Of a stretch of 64,000 bases of DNA, positions 31,672 through 41,950 are shown one piece after another. The stretch lies in contig JAGYIF010000001.1 in NCBI GenBank assembly GCA_018402735.1, forward strand, positions 124,001 to 188,000. Direction: 5' to 3'. Each line of letters begins with the position of its first letter. The first letter of the stretch is position 1. The stretch comes from Pelagibacteraceae bacterium. GTDB taxonomy: Bacteria > Pseudomonadota > Alphaproteobacteria > Pelagibacterales > Pelagibacteraceae. The translations under genes and the position numbers were made by a program. The notes beneath the pieces are model-generated. The model saw nothing but the letters and a program-made list of their open reading frames with translations, was not told where the DNA came from and made no database searches.

Positions 31672-32124
31672 ATGCAAGTAATTCTTTTAGAAAATATTAA
31701 AAAATTAGGTGCGATTGGAGAAAAAGTTACCGTAAGCGACGGTTATGGTAGAAATTTTTTATTAAAAAATAAAAAAGCTCTTATAGCTAACAAAAAAAAC
31801 ATAGAACTGTTCGAAAAACAAAAATCTGAAATTAATAAAAAAAATGAAATAGAAAAAAATAAAGCAAAAGAAATTTATAATATTATTCACAAAGCTGAAC
31901 TAGAAATACAAAAAGAAGCAATGGAAAATGGTCAACTATATGGTTCCATTAGCATCAAAGAAGTTATTGCATTAGTAAAAGCTCATAAAAATGTTGAAAC
32001 TTCTGCAGAAAAAATTGAGATTAAAGGTCAAATTAAAACTACTGGTATTTCTAAAATTTATATCAATTTACATGCTGACGTGCAGGCAGTTATCAACCTA
32101 AACGTTAAACCAAAAGTAGAATAA
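31672..32124 (+). CDS. rplI: 50S ribosomal protein bL9 (start corrected from 31660)
   Basis: MQVILLENIKKLGAIGEKVTVSDGYGRNFL. Confidence 0.96.
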   Translation: MQVILLENIKKLGAIGEKVTVSDGYGRNFLLKNKKALIANKKNIELFEKQKSEINKKNEIEKNKAKEIYNIIHKAELEIQKEAMENGQLYGSISIKEVIALVKAHKNVETSAEKIEIKGQIKTTGISKIYINLHADVQAVINLNVKPKVE

Positions 32125-32210
32125 CAAGTTTCTATTTAATTAACTTTTCCACAAAAAATTAATTAAACATTAGATTGAAGATCGCATGTCATCTAATACA
32201 ACTCTAGTAA

Positions 32211-33632
32211 ATGAGTTCTCTAAAAAACATTGAAATATTATCAAATCTAAATGAATCTCCTCAAAATTTAGAGGCAGAGCAAACAGTTTTGGGATCTATA
32301 CTGCTATCAAATGAAATTTATGATGAAATAACAGATATAAACGAAGAATCTTTCTACAATCCTGTTAACAAAAAAATTTACAAGATTATTCATGATTTAA
32401 TGTCCAAAGGATTGCTCGCAAATCCTATAACTTTAAAAAATTTTTTTTCCTCTGAGGATGAACTTAACGAAATTGGAGGTAGCGAATATTTAGTTAAATT
32501 AACAAAATTCTCTACTTCAAAACTACAGATTAAGTATTATGTAAATCTACTTCATGATCTTAAAATAAGAAGAAGTTTGATTGATATTTCAAGAGAAACT
32601 TTAGACGAAGCGCTTAATAAAAATTCTGAAATAAATGCTGAGCAAATTATAGAATCGGCTGAAAAAAAATTATTTGATATTGCTGAAAGAGGAAAATTTA
32701 ATAGATCATATATTGAATTTAAAGAAGCTTTAACTCAAACCATAGCAATGGCATCATCAGCATACAAAAATGAAGAAGGCATAGTTGGTGTACCGAGTGG
32801 ACTTAGAGATTTAGATGACAGGCTAGGAGGTATGCATAATCAAGATTTGATTATTATAGCTGGTAGGCCCTCTATGGGAAAAACAGCATTAGCGACAAAT
32901 ATTGCATTTAATGCATCTAAATCATTGCTTGCTAGAGGAAAAAAATCTTCCATAATTTTTTTTTCTTTAGAAATGTCATCAGAGCAGTTGTCGACAAGAA
33001 TTCTTTCAGAACAATCAAGAATTAAATCTAATGACATTCGAAGAGGAAAAATCAATCAAGATGATTTAGATAAGTTTGTTGAAACTTCTAGGAATTTAGA
33101 AAATCTTCCGTTGTTTATTGATGATACCCCAGCAATAACCATATCAACATTAAGCAATCGTGCTCGAAGAATTAAAAGATTACACGGACTTGATCTGGTG
33201 ATTGTTGATTATATTCAACTTATGAAATCTGGAAACTACAGAAATGAAGGAAGAGTTCAAGAAGTTGCAGAAATTACACAAGGCTTAAAAGCTCTTGCTA
33301 AAGAATTGGACGTACCTATTCTGGCCCTTTCACAACTATCTAGGGCCGTTGAGCAGAGGGACGATAAGAAGCCACAATTATCGGATTTGAGAGAATCTGG
33401 ATCAATAGAGCAAGATGCTGATGTAGTAATGTTTGTTTATAGAGAAGAATATTACCTTGAAAAATTAGAGCCAAGAGTTGGAACAGCAGAACACGTTGAG
33501 TGGCAAGAAAAAATGAATCTGGTACATAATTTGGCAGAATTAATTATTGGAAAACAAAGACACGGTCCTACTGGTGTAATTAGGCTAGAATTTGAAAGTG
33601 CTTTTACCAAATTTAAAGATGCTCAGTCATAA
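32211..33632 (+). CDS. dnaB: Replicative DNA helicase
   Basis: GRPSMGKTALATNIA, FFSLEMSSEQLSTR, DYIQLM, QRHGPTG. Confidence 0.98.
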   Translation: MSSLKNIEILSNLNESPQNLEAEQTVLGSILLSNEIYDEITDINEESFYNPVNKKIYKIIHDLMSKGLLANPITLKNFFSSEDELNEIGGSEYLVKLTKFSTSKLQIKYYVNLLHDLKIRRSLIDISRETLDEALNKNSEINAEQIIESAEKKLFDIAERGKFNRSYIEFKEALTQTIAMASSAYKNEEGIVGVPSGLRDLDDRLGGMHNQDLIIIAGRPSMGKTALATNIAFNASKSLLARGKKSSIIFFSLEMSSEQLSTRILSEQSRIKSNDIRRGKINQDDLDKFVETSRNLENLPLFIDDTPAITISTLSNRARRIKRLHGLDLVIVDYIQLMKSGNYRNEGRVQEVAEITQGLKALAKELDVPILALSQLSRAVEQRDDKKPQLSDLRESGSIEQDADVVMFVYREEYYLEKLEPRVGTAEHVEWQEKMNLVHNLAELIIGKQRHGPTGVIRLEFESAFTKFKDAQS

Positions 33633-33683
33633 AATCTTGGTTACAGATATATAGAAATCCACTATATAAATATCATTTAACAC

Positions 33684-34760
33684 ATGAACTTTTCTACTGG
33701 GCAAGTCGCAATTGATTTAAAGTCTATTAAAAATAATTATTTATTTTTAAAGAATTTTTGCAAACCTGCGGAAATTGCTGCTACAGTTAAGGCTTCAAGT
33801 TATGGTCTGGGCGGAGAAAATAAGATTGTAGAAACGTTAGTTAAAGTCAAGTGTAATAAATTTTTTGTCGCCAATATTGTTGAAGCTTTAAAAATTAGAA
33901 AAAAATTTAAATCTATAAATATTTTTGTTCTTAATGGACTAAACAAAAATGAAGAAAAAGTATTTTTTGATAATAACATAACTCCTGTCCTTAATAACTA
34001 TAATCAATTCGAAAAATGGACTTCTTATTTAAAAAAAAATCACAATATACCTTTAATGCTTCATGTTGATACTGGCATGAATAGATTGGGCTTTCAAAAA
34101 AGTGATATTGAAAAATTAAAAAAAAGTAGAAAAAAATTACAGCAATTTAAAAATGTTACTATAATGAGTCATTTAGCTTGTGCTGATGATAAAAATAATG
34201 AATTTAATTTAGAACAAAAAAAATATTTTGACCAAATTAAAAAAGAATTTCCAGAGTGCAAATATAGTTTAGCAGCTTCTGGTGGCATATTTTTAGGAAA
34301 ACAATACCATTATGATATGGTTAGACCTGGAATTAGTCTTTATGGTGGAAAGAGAACTTTTCATAGGAAAATCAAACACGCCGTTACCTTAAAAGCTCCT
34401 ATTATTCAAATTAATGAAGTAAAAAAAGGTGAGTCGATCGGATATTCAAGAACGTACTACGCAAAAGAAAACATTAATACTGCAACAATTTCCATTGGTT
34501 ACGCTGATGGTATGAATATAAGATTAACAAACAAAGGTTATTTTCATTTTAAGAAAAAAAAAATTCCAATAATAGGAAGGGTTTCTATGGATTTAATTGT
34601 TTTAAATATAACTAAATTTAAAAATAAGTTAAAAGTAGGTGATTACATAGAGATATACAACAAAGACTACACAATAGACGATTTTGCTAAACAATCAGGT
34701 ACAATTCCTTACAGGATTATTACTTGTATGTCGTCACGATATGATAAAAAATATATATAG
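33684..34760 (+). CDS. alr: Alanine racemase
   Basis: PLP Lys context ATVKASSYGLG, HVDTGMNRLGF, MVRPGISLYGG, IGYADG. Confidence 0.96.
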   Translation: MNFSTGQVAIDLKSIKNNYLFLKNFCKPAEIAATVKASSYGLGGENKIVETLVKVKCNKFFVANIVEALKIRKKFKSINIFVLNGLNKNEEKVFFDNNITPVLNNYNQFEKWTSYLKKNHNIPLMLHVDTGMNRLGFQKSDIEKLKKSRKKLQQFKNVTIMSHLACADDKNNEFNLEQKKYFDQIKKEFPECKYSLAASGGIFLGKQYHYDMVRPGISLYGGKRTFHRKIKHAVTLKAPIIQINEVKKGESIGYSRTYYAKENINTATISIGYADGMNIRLTNKGYFHFKKKKIPIIGRVSMDLIVLNITKFKNKLKVGDYIEIYNKDYTIDDFAKQSGTIPYRIITCMSSRYDKKYI

Positions 34761-34775
34761 ATAAGGTAATTTTCT

Positions 34776-37244
34776 ATGTATAAAAATATAATTTCTTTTC
34801 CTAAAATTATCATACTTGTAATTTCAATAATAGTTCTGAGCTCCTTGTATTTTGCAAAGGATTTTAAATTAGATGCTTCAGCAGATACTCTATTATTGGA
34901 AAATGACCCTGATCTGAAATATCTTAGAGAAATAAACAAGCGGTATGGATCTGAAGATTTTTTCATTTTAACTTATGAACCCAAAGGACCTACAGATAAA
35001 AATTCAATTTTAGAATTGGAACAATTTACCAAAAAAATTAATGAATTACCGTGGGTTAGTAAAACTATAAGTGTAATAAATGCTCCCCTACTTCAAAGCT
35101 CAGACGAACCCTTAATTGATAGAATCCAAAATCTAAAGTTCATAACAAATTCTGAAATTGATCTTGACACAGCACTAAGCGAACTGACCAAAAGCTCGGT
35201 ATATAAAAATTTAATTATTAGCCCTGATGCTAAAACATTTGGAATTGTTGTTTATCTTAAAGATAATATCGAATATTTAAAAAAAATATCAGAAAAATCT
35301 GTGCTACTTACGCTTCAACAATCTGGAAAACTGAAAGATTTAGAAATTCAAAAGTTGCATCGAGTAAATATTGATCTTGATAAATTTAAAAAAGAACAAG
35401 GACAGCTTATTTCAAAATACAATCAAACAATTAAAAATTTAATAAAAGATCAGAATCAATTTGCTACCATAAGACTTAGTGGAATTCCCATGATAGCTGA
35501 CGACATGATCTCTTTTATAAAAAAAGATATTGTTATTTTTGGCTTTGGTGTTTTTGCATTTATTATATTTATACTATGGACTATCTTTAGAGATTTTAAA
35601 TGGGTAGCACTTCCGCTTATTAATTGTTTTGTTTCTATCATAATTATGGTTGGATTTTTAGGAGCTTTAGATTGGAAAGTTACCGTTATATCCTCTAATT
35701 TTATTGCGTTAATGCTTATACTGACAATTTCGATGAATATTCATTATCTTGTTAGGTATATGCAAAATAAAAATGAACATTCTGAAGTTTCACTTACTGA
35801 TCTTATCGTTAAGACTTCGTCAAATATTTTTTACCCAATTTTTTATGCGGTTCTAACTACTATTTGCGCTTTTATGTCCTTAATATTTAGCGATATAAAG
35901 CCGGTAATAGATTTTGGTTGGATGATGACATACGGTCTCCTAGTCTCTTTTGCCTTATCTTTTTTGCTCTTGCCATCTTTGATTCTAATCTTCAAACCCC
36001 AAGTTTCTACTAACATCAAAGAAAGTAAGTCAAAATTTGCAGAGATTCTCGCCTATATATCTACAAAATTTTCCTCTTCCATTTATGTTTTCTCAACTAT
36101 TCTTTTTGTTTTTTCCATTTATGGGATCAGTAAACTAAAAGTAGAAAACAGCTTTATCAATTACTTCAGTAGCAAAACAGAAATATATAAAGGCATGAAG
36201 AATATAGATGAAAAACTAGGAGGAACGACGCCCCTTGAAATTATTTTAAAATTTAAAAATACTAGTGTTGTAAATAATGAGGATGATTTTTTAGGATCAA
36301 ATAGTAAAGAAGATGACTACCTTGGAGAAGCCAAACAAAAACTATACGACGATAAGTATAAATACTGGTTTACTAGAGATAAAATTGAAAAAATTATATC
36401 TGTTCATAAATACTTAGAAAAAAATCCTGATATTGGAAAAGTTCTGTCTTTCTCATCAATACTCGATATCGCTGAGAGTCTAAATAAGAACAAGCCTCTT
36501 GGTAGCTTAGAAATGGGAGTGCTGTACAATAAGCTACCTGAAGATATTAAAAAAAATATCATAAATCCTTATATTTCCATAGATAATGACGAAGCTAGGA
36601 TTACTATGAGAGTTCTTGATTCAAAGCCAGATTTAAGAAGAAAAGAATTAATAGAAAAAATAAACTACGACCTACAAAACAAATTTTCATTCAAAGAAGA
36701 TGAGTACAAGATTACTGGTGTTCTGGTCATATTTAATAATTTACTTCAAAGCCTTTTTGACTCACAAATCAAAACCTTGGGCATTGTTATGCTGGGTATA
36801 TTTTTAATGTTTTTAATACTTTTTAAATCATTAATTTATTCATTGATTGGAACTATTCCCAATTTTATAGCTGCTTTTTTTGTCTTGGGATTTATAGGTG
36901 CTTTAAACATACCTCTAGACATGATGACAATAACTATAGCTGCAATTACGATTGGTATTGCTGTAGACAATAGCATTCATTACATTTTCAGATTTAGAGA
37001 AGAAATGAAAAATAACAAAACAAAAAATGAAATCATTTATATTTGCCACCATAGTGTAGGAAAAGCAATTATTAGCACTTCCGTAACGATAGTCTTTGGA
37101 TTTTCTATTTTAGGTCTTTCAAATTTTATTCCTACAATTTACTTTGGTCTCTTCACAGGATTGGCTATGATTACAGCATTAATTTTAGTTTTAACATTAC
37201 TACCAAGGCTGCTTATTCAATTTGCTCCAAAAAATAATGGATAG
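34776..37244 (+). CDS. RND/MMPL-family transporter
   Basis: 822 aa, two sets of TM helices with large soluble loops; TITIAAITIGIAVDNSIHYIFRFREE. Confidence 0.88.
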   Translation: MYKNIISFPKIIILVISIIVLSSLYFAKDFKLDASADTLLLENDPDLKYLREINKRYGSEDFFILTYEPKGPTDKNSILELEQFTKKINELPWVSKTISVINAPLLQSSDEPLIDRIQNLKFITNSEIDLDTALSELTKSSVYKNLIISPDAKTFGIVVYLKDNIEYLKKISEKSVLLTLQQSGKLKDLEIQKLHRVNIDLDKFKKEQGQLISKYNQTIKNLIKDQNQFATIRLSGIPMIADDMISFIKKDIVIFGFGVFAFIIFILWTIFRDFKWVALPLINCFVSIIIMVGFLGALDWKVTVISSNFIALMLILTISMNIHYLVRYMQNKNEHSEVSLTDLIVKTSSNIFYPIFYAVLTTICAFMSLIFSDIKPVIDFGWMMTYGLLVSFALSFLLLPSLILIFKPQVSTNIKESKSKFAEILAYISTKFSSSIYVFSTILFVFSIYGISKLKVENSFINYFSSKTEIYKGMKNIDEKLGGTTPLEIILKFKNTSVVNNEDDFLGSNSKEDDYLGEAKQKLYDDKYKYWFTRDKIEKIISVHKYLEKNPDIGKVLSFSSILDIAESLNKNKPLGSLEMGVLYNKLPEDIKKNIINPYISIDNDEARITMRVLDSKPDLRRKELIEKINYDLQNKFSFKEDEYKITGVLVIFNNLLQSLFDSQIKTLGIVMLGIFLMFLILFKSLIYSLIGTIPNFIAAFFVLGFIGALNIPLDMMTITIAAITIGIAVDNSIHYIFRFREEMKNNKTKNEIIYICHHSVGKAIISTSVTIVFGFSILGLSNFIPTIYFGLFTGLAMITALILVLTLLPRLLIQFAPKNNG

Positions 37245-37788
37245 TTTTTTAGATTTAATAAAAACATTATCAATAATTGATTTTATATTTATTGCTATCT
37301 TAATATTAAATTCACTCCTATCTCTAAACAATGGTTTTGTATTAAGCCTATTATCTTTTTTAAAATGGATTTTTGCTTTAATATCTGTAAAAATATTCTT
37401 ACCTATCCTAACCCCTTATACAGAAAGTTTTATAAAGTCAGAATTCACTCATGATATGCTGTTTGGTAGTATTATTTTCATACTCTCGGTTTTTTTTATT
37501 ATTCTAATTTCTAAAGGATTAAAAAAAACTGTATCTTGGACTGGGTTTGGTGGTGTAGATAAATTTTTTGGCTTTATTTTTGGTTTTTTCAAAGGCTATG
37601 TGTATTTTGTTTCAATATTTACTTTATTAAATTTTATTCACCCTTACGATAAATGGAGCTCAAATCTCAATGAAGGAAAGTTCTTTGAATTAATTGTGAT
37701 GGGTCAAAAATTTCTAGAAGAAATCCTTCCGAAAAGATACGAATACATTGATAAAAGCAAAGAAAATGTTGATAAAATTACTAAATGA
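37237..37788 (+). CDS. cvpA: CvpA-family membrane protein
   Basis: Four-TM CvpA-like protein immediately upstream of purF; ATG at 37237 preferred over the TTG at 37222. Confidence 0.85.
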   Translation: MDSFLDLIKTLSIIDFIFIAILILNSLLSLNNGFVLSLLSFLKWIFALISVKIFLPILTPYTESFIKSEFTHDMLFGSIIFILSVFFIILISKGLKKTVSWTGFGGVDKFFGFIFGFFKGYVYFVSIFTLLNFIHPYDKWSSNLNEGKFFELIVMGQKFLEEILPKRYEYIDKSKENVDKITK

Positions 37789-37814
37789 CTAATGTCATCT
37801 TTTAATATATTTGA

Positions 37815-39263
37815 ATGCTTGTGTTAGACGATAGATTAAGAGAAGAGTGCGGAGTTTTTGGAGTTTATAATCACAAAGATGCTGCCACTTTAACTGCTCT
37901 AGGTTTGCATGCTCTGCAACACAGAGGTCAAGAAGCATGCGGAATTAATACATTTGATGGAAAGCATTTTTACTCGGTAAAGAGAAGAGGTTTGGTTGGT
38001 GACAATTTTACAAGTAAAAAAATAATTGATCAATTACCAGGTAGTGCTGCAATAGGTCATAATCGATATTCCACTACTGGTCTTCCTATTATAAGAAACA
38101 TACAGCCTTTTTTTGCAGATTTACACCTTGGTGGTATTAGCATTGCACATAACGGAAACTTGACAAATGCAATTTATATCCGAGAAAGAATGGTTAAGGA
38201 TGGAGCGATATTTCAAACAACTTCAGATACTGAAACAGTAGTTCAATTAATTGCAAAATCAAAAAGAGTTAAAATTATAGATAAAATTATAGATTCTATA
38301 TTTCAAATTCAAGGTGGCTATGCAATGGTCATGTTAACAAATAAAAAACTTATTGGGATTAGAGATCCTTTTGGAATTAGACCTTTGGTATTGGGTAAAT
38401 TAGGAGATTCTTATATTTTTGCATCAGAAACTTGTGCTCTTGATATTATAGGGGCTGAACTGATTAGAGAAGTAGAAAATGGAGAAATAATCATCATTAA
38501 TAAAGACGGTATAGAAAGTGTAAAACCTTTTCCAAAACAAAATCCTCGTCCATGTATTTTTGAATATATATATTTTTCAAGACCAGATAGTGTTGTTGGT
38601 GGTAAAGGAGTTTACGAATATAGAAAAAATCTTGGCAAACAATTAGCAATAGAGAGCCCTAGCGAGGTTGACATCGTATCCTCTGTTCCAGATTCTGGAA
38701 ATCCAGCAGCAATTGGCTACTCGGAGCAATCAAAAATAAAATTTGATATGGGAATCATTAGAAATCATTATGTAGGTAGAACCTTTATTGAACCTACGCA
38801 GCAAATTAGACAGTTGGGAGTGAAGTTAAAACACAATCCGAATAAAGCATTAATTAAAAATAAAAGACTAGTATTAATTGATGACTCAATTGTTAGAGGA
38901 ACAACGTCAAAAAAAATTGTATCTATGCTTTATGATGCCGGCGCAAAAGAAGTTCATATGAAAATTTCTAGCCCTCCAATCAAATACCCTGATTATTATG
39001 GAATTGACACTCCAAATGTCGAAGAATTACTAGCAGCTAATAATAGCATTGAAGAAATGAGAAAAATAATTGGGGTTAAAACTCTATCTTTTTTAAGTAT
39101 AGATGGTGTCTATAAAGCTTTAGGGCATAATAAAAGAGATGATAAAAATCCTCAATTTACAGATCACTGTTTTACAGGAGACTATCCTGTCAAACCTATA
39201 GATTTAAAAAACCAAAATGATAAAAATAACCAGCTTTCTTTATTAAGCAACGTGATTGGCTAG
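37815..39263 (+). CDS. purF: Amidophosphoribosyltransferase
   Basis: ECGVFGVYNH, HALQHRGQEACGI, VLIDDSIVRGTTSKKIV. Confidence 0.98.
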   Translation: MLVLDDRLREECGVFGVYNHKDAATLTALGLHALQHRGQEACGINTFDGKHFYSVKRRGLVGDNFTSKKIIDQLPGSAAIGHNRYSTTGLPIIRNIQPFFADLHLGGISIAHNGNLTNAIYIRERMVKDGAIFQTTSDTETVVQLIAKSKRVKIIDKIIDSIFQIQGGYAMVMLTNKKLIGIRDPFGIRPLVLGKLGDSYIFASETCALDIIGAELIREVENGEIIIINKDGIESVKPFPKQNPRPCIFEYIYFSRPDSVVGGKGVYEYRKNLGKQLAIESPSEVDIVSSVPDSGNPAAIGYSEQSKIKFDMGIIRNHYVGRTFIEPTQQIRQLGVKLKHNPNKALIKNKRLVLIDDSIVRGTTSKKIVSMLYDAGAKEVHMKISSPPIKYPDYYGIDTPNVEELLAANNSIEEMRKIIGVKTLSFLSIDGVYKALGHNKRDDKNPQFTDHCFTGDYPVKPIDLKNQNDKNNQLSLLSNVIG

Positions 39264-40069
39264 TTTTTGTCAAAAGGATTATCATTATTTACAAACTTTA
39301 TTATCGCAACTTTGTTATAAATACCAAAGTAACTCAAAAATTGTTTTAAAAAGAAATTTTTATAATCTTTATTGATACCCTTTAGGCGTGTTCCAAAAGC
39401 TTTTAGTATTATTGGTTTAGAATTAACTTGTCTTAAAAATTTAATTTTCGGTCTAAAATTTCCTTTTTGTGGAGCTCTATGAGAACTATTTGTTTTTTCC
39501 AAAAAAAAATTTAATTTTTTATTATCAATCATAAGTTTTGTAGATGCATCAAGACTACAAATTTTTTTAATAAATATTTCAGGACTTTTTTCATTAATAG
39601 ATGAGAAAAAATGAGGTTTAATTAAAATATCTGAAAAAAGATTCTCAAAGTAATAATTAAAATATTTAGTTCTGGTCTTGATTTCGTCTTTAATTAGGTC
39701 TGCTTTATTAATAATAACAATTAAAGTTTTTAATTTATTTAAAATCATTCTGCAAATTTGTTTGTCATTTTTTGTAAATTTATCATTTGCATCCATCATG
39801 AAAATAATAATAGAAGACTTATTAATTGCAGATAAACATTCTTTGGTGATGTAAGATTGATTTTCATCTTTAGATTTTGCTTTTTTTTTTAATCCACCGG
39901 TATCATGAAAAACTAACTCATTATCACCAAAGTTAAAAGATTTGCTAATAACTTGCTTGGTTGTACCTGGTTCGTCTGCAACTTTTGATATATTTGAACC
40001 GAATATTTTATTAAAAAATGTTGATTTACCGACGTTAGGTTTTCCAACTATAGCTATATCTATGCTCAT
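39260..40069 (-). CDS. der: Der/EngA-like GTPase with only one G domain plus C-terminal KH-like domain
   Basis: GKPNVGKSTFFNKIFG (G1), DTGGLKKKAK (G3), NKAD (G4); C-terminus PIILKAFGTRLKGINKDYKNFFLKQFLSYFGI resembles Der KH domain; yfgM-bamB-der synteny. Confidence 0.82.
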   Translation of the reverse strand: MSIDIAIVGKPNVGKSTFFNKIFGSNISKVADEPGTTKQVISKSFNFGDNELVFHDTGGLKKKAKSKDENQSYITKECLSAINKSSIIIFMMDANDKFTKNDKQICRMILNKLKTLIVIINKADLIKDEIKTRTKYFNYYFENLFSDILIKPHFFSSINEKSPEIFIKKICSLDASTKLMIDNKKLNFFLEKTNSSHRAPQKGNFRPKIKFLRQVNSKPIILKAFGTRLKGINKDYKNFFLKQFLSYFGIYNKVAIIKFVNNDNPFDKN

Positions 40070-41379
40070 TGAATTTTATAAATAGTTTCTTTATCACCGA
40101 CTAAATAGAGAATATTATTTGCAATGGCTGGATTTGATTTAAAACTATCAGATATATTTTGATAATTTATAGATTCTAAATTTTTAGAATCTATAGTTAT
40201 AATATAGCCATCATTTGTAATGAGATAAAACTTATTTGAAGCAACAAAAATATTTTCTATTTTTGTGGACTTGGTTTTAATTTTGTTAGACCTTAAATAA
40301 TTAATTATATTTTTTTTGTATAAAACTTTACCACTATTCTTGTTATATATACTAAAGAAACCTTCATGATTTGCCGTAGCAATGATTTCATTATTTATTA
40401 AAGGCGTAAGACTGGAGGAGTCATTAATAGACCAATAAATTTTAGCAGTGTCTAAATCTAATTTTTGAAATTTTCCATAAGAGGATACTAAAAAAAGGTT
40501 ATTATTTACGATAACAGGACTAGCAATTTCGAATAAATTGTTATCACTATAAACAGAGGAAGGTTCCATGGTTAAATTCCATATTATGGACTGTTTTGCA
40601 AGGTCAATGCATGTAATGATACCAAAATCATTAGAAAATATTAATTTGTCATTAGCAACGGCTAATTTAAAAGCATTGTAAGATTTCGCCGTATCAGAAC
40701 CAGTTTCAAAACTCCAGTTTTGATTTCCGTTTAAGGAGTTTATTGAAAAAATTTTTCCATTTGAATTTATGACATAGATATTATCTTTATATATTGCCAA
40801 GTTTGATAAAAAAGGAACACCCAGATTGTTTTTCCAAATAACTTCGTTGCTGTTAAGATTATAAGCATAAATAAATCCTAAATTATCAGAAACATATAAA
40901 ATATTATTATTGGCTATAATTGAAAACTTTAAGTGATAATTGCTAAAATATTTTTTTTTATGAACTTGGTATTTATTTGAAAGTTTTAAATTTTCATCAA
41001 GAACAACTATATTACTGTAATCATCAATAAAAATAATATTGCCTTCATGTATTAAAATATCTTTTTTATATATATTTTGGGATACATTATTAAAAAAACT
41101 ACTAGTTTTTGATATCTTGAAATTATTATTGAAATCTATATGTGGTAATAAATTTGAAGAGTTGAAATTAGGATAATTCCAATTAATTATTTTTTTTTCT
41201 AATTCTGACAATGAAACTTTTGCTACATCAAATACTTCATCAGTATTAATATTGCTCTTATTTTGAAGTATGGTAATTCCTTCTTTTTTAATATCTTTAA
41301 CACTAATTTCTAAGTTGGATTTAGGAGAACAGCTAATAAAAAAAAGTAAGATATAAACAATAAGAAATTTAGTTTTCAT
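40066..41379 (-). CDS. bamB: BamB-like outer-membrane lipoprotein with PQQ-type beta-propeller repeats
   Basis: Lipobox-like FFISCSPKS; repeated W-N/Y-V-x-G-x propeller blades; upstream of der. Confidence 0.82.
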   Translation of the reverse strand: MKTKFLIVYILLFFISCSPKSNLEISVKDIKKEGITILQNKSNINTDEVFDVAKVSLSELEKKIINWNYPNFNSSNLLPHIDFNNNFKISKTSSFFNNVSQNIYKKDILIHEGNIIFIDDYSNIVVLDENLKLSNKYQVHKKKYFSNYHLKFSIIANNNILYVSDNLGFIYAYNLNSNEVIWKNNLGVPFLSNLAIYKDNIYVINSNGKIFSINSLNGNQNWSFETGSDTAKSYNAFKLAVANDKLIFSNDFGIITCIDLAKQSIIWNLTMEPSSVYSDNNLFEIASPVIVNNNLFLVSSYGKFQKLDLDTAKIYWSINDSSSLTPLINNEIIATANHEGFFSIYNKNSGKVLYKKNIINYLRSNKIKTKSTKIENIFVASNKFYLITNDGYIITIDSKNLESINYQNISDSFKSNPAIANNILYLVGDKETIYKIQ

Positions 41380-41950
41380 TAATTAAAACCTTTATTTCTT
41401 CTACTTTATTTTTTTGATTTTTACTCAGATAATAATCACTTAATATTTGTAAAATTATTTTTTTAAAATGTGATTCTTTGTTACTTTTTATATCTAACAA
41501 TTCTAACATTTCTTGCTCACTAGCATTATCAAAAATTAAAAGTGATTTTTTAATTTTTAAGAGATCAGTATTTTTATTTGATAATTTATTTTTTTTAATT
41601 AAATTATCTAAAATCTTAATAACCTCAGTATAAGGTTGGTTTGTAAGACTAATGAGCTGATTTAACGACAACATAACAACAGTATCGTTTTTTGAACTAG
41701 TTAACTGTATTAACTGATTTATAGCTTCATTCTGGTTTTTTTTAACAACTTCATTAGCAATTATTGCGTATTTTTCCAAGTCTTTAGCGCTGGAATTATT
41801 ATCCATGGTTAATTTAACTTGATAAAAAATGGGTCCAAGAATTATGAGGACAGTAAAAAAAATAATATAATATTTATTTTTTTTGAAAAAATTTAAAATC
41901 TTATCGCTATAAATGCTTTCGTTTATTTGATTATCTAGTTCGTTAGACAT
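41369..41950 (-). CDS. YfgM-like TPR membrane-anchored protein
   Basis: Single TM then helical repeats; upstream of bamB-der. Confidence 0.7.
   Translation of the reverse strand: MSNELDNQINESIYSDKILNFFKKNKYYIIFFTVLIILGPIFYQVKLTMDNNSSAKDLEKYAIIANEVVKKNQNEAINQLIQLTSSKNDTVVMLSLNQLISLTNQPYTEVIKILDNLIKKNKLSNKNTDLLKIKKSLLIFDNASEQEMLELLDIKSNKESHFKKIILQILSDYYLSKNQKNKVEEIKVLINEN

Noticed and set aside
32145-32153. DnaA-box-like TTTTCCACA upstream of dnaB
   Set aside because: Single copy; many matches to this degenerate 9-mer are expected in 64 kb of AT-rich sequence, and there is no box cluster or other origin feature.
32186-32233. 15-codon micro-ORF overlapping the dnaB start
   Set aside because: Short, no SD evidence or conservation information; probably incidental.
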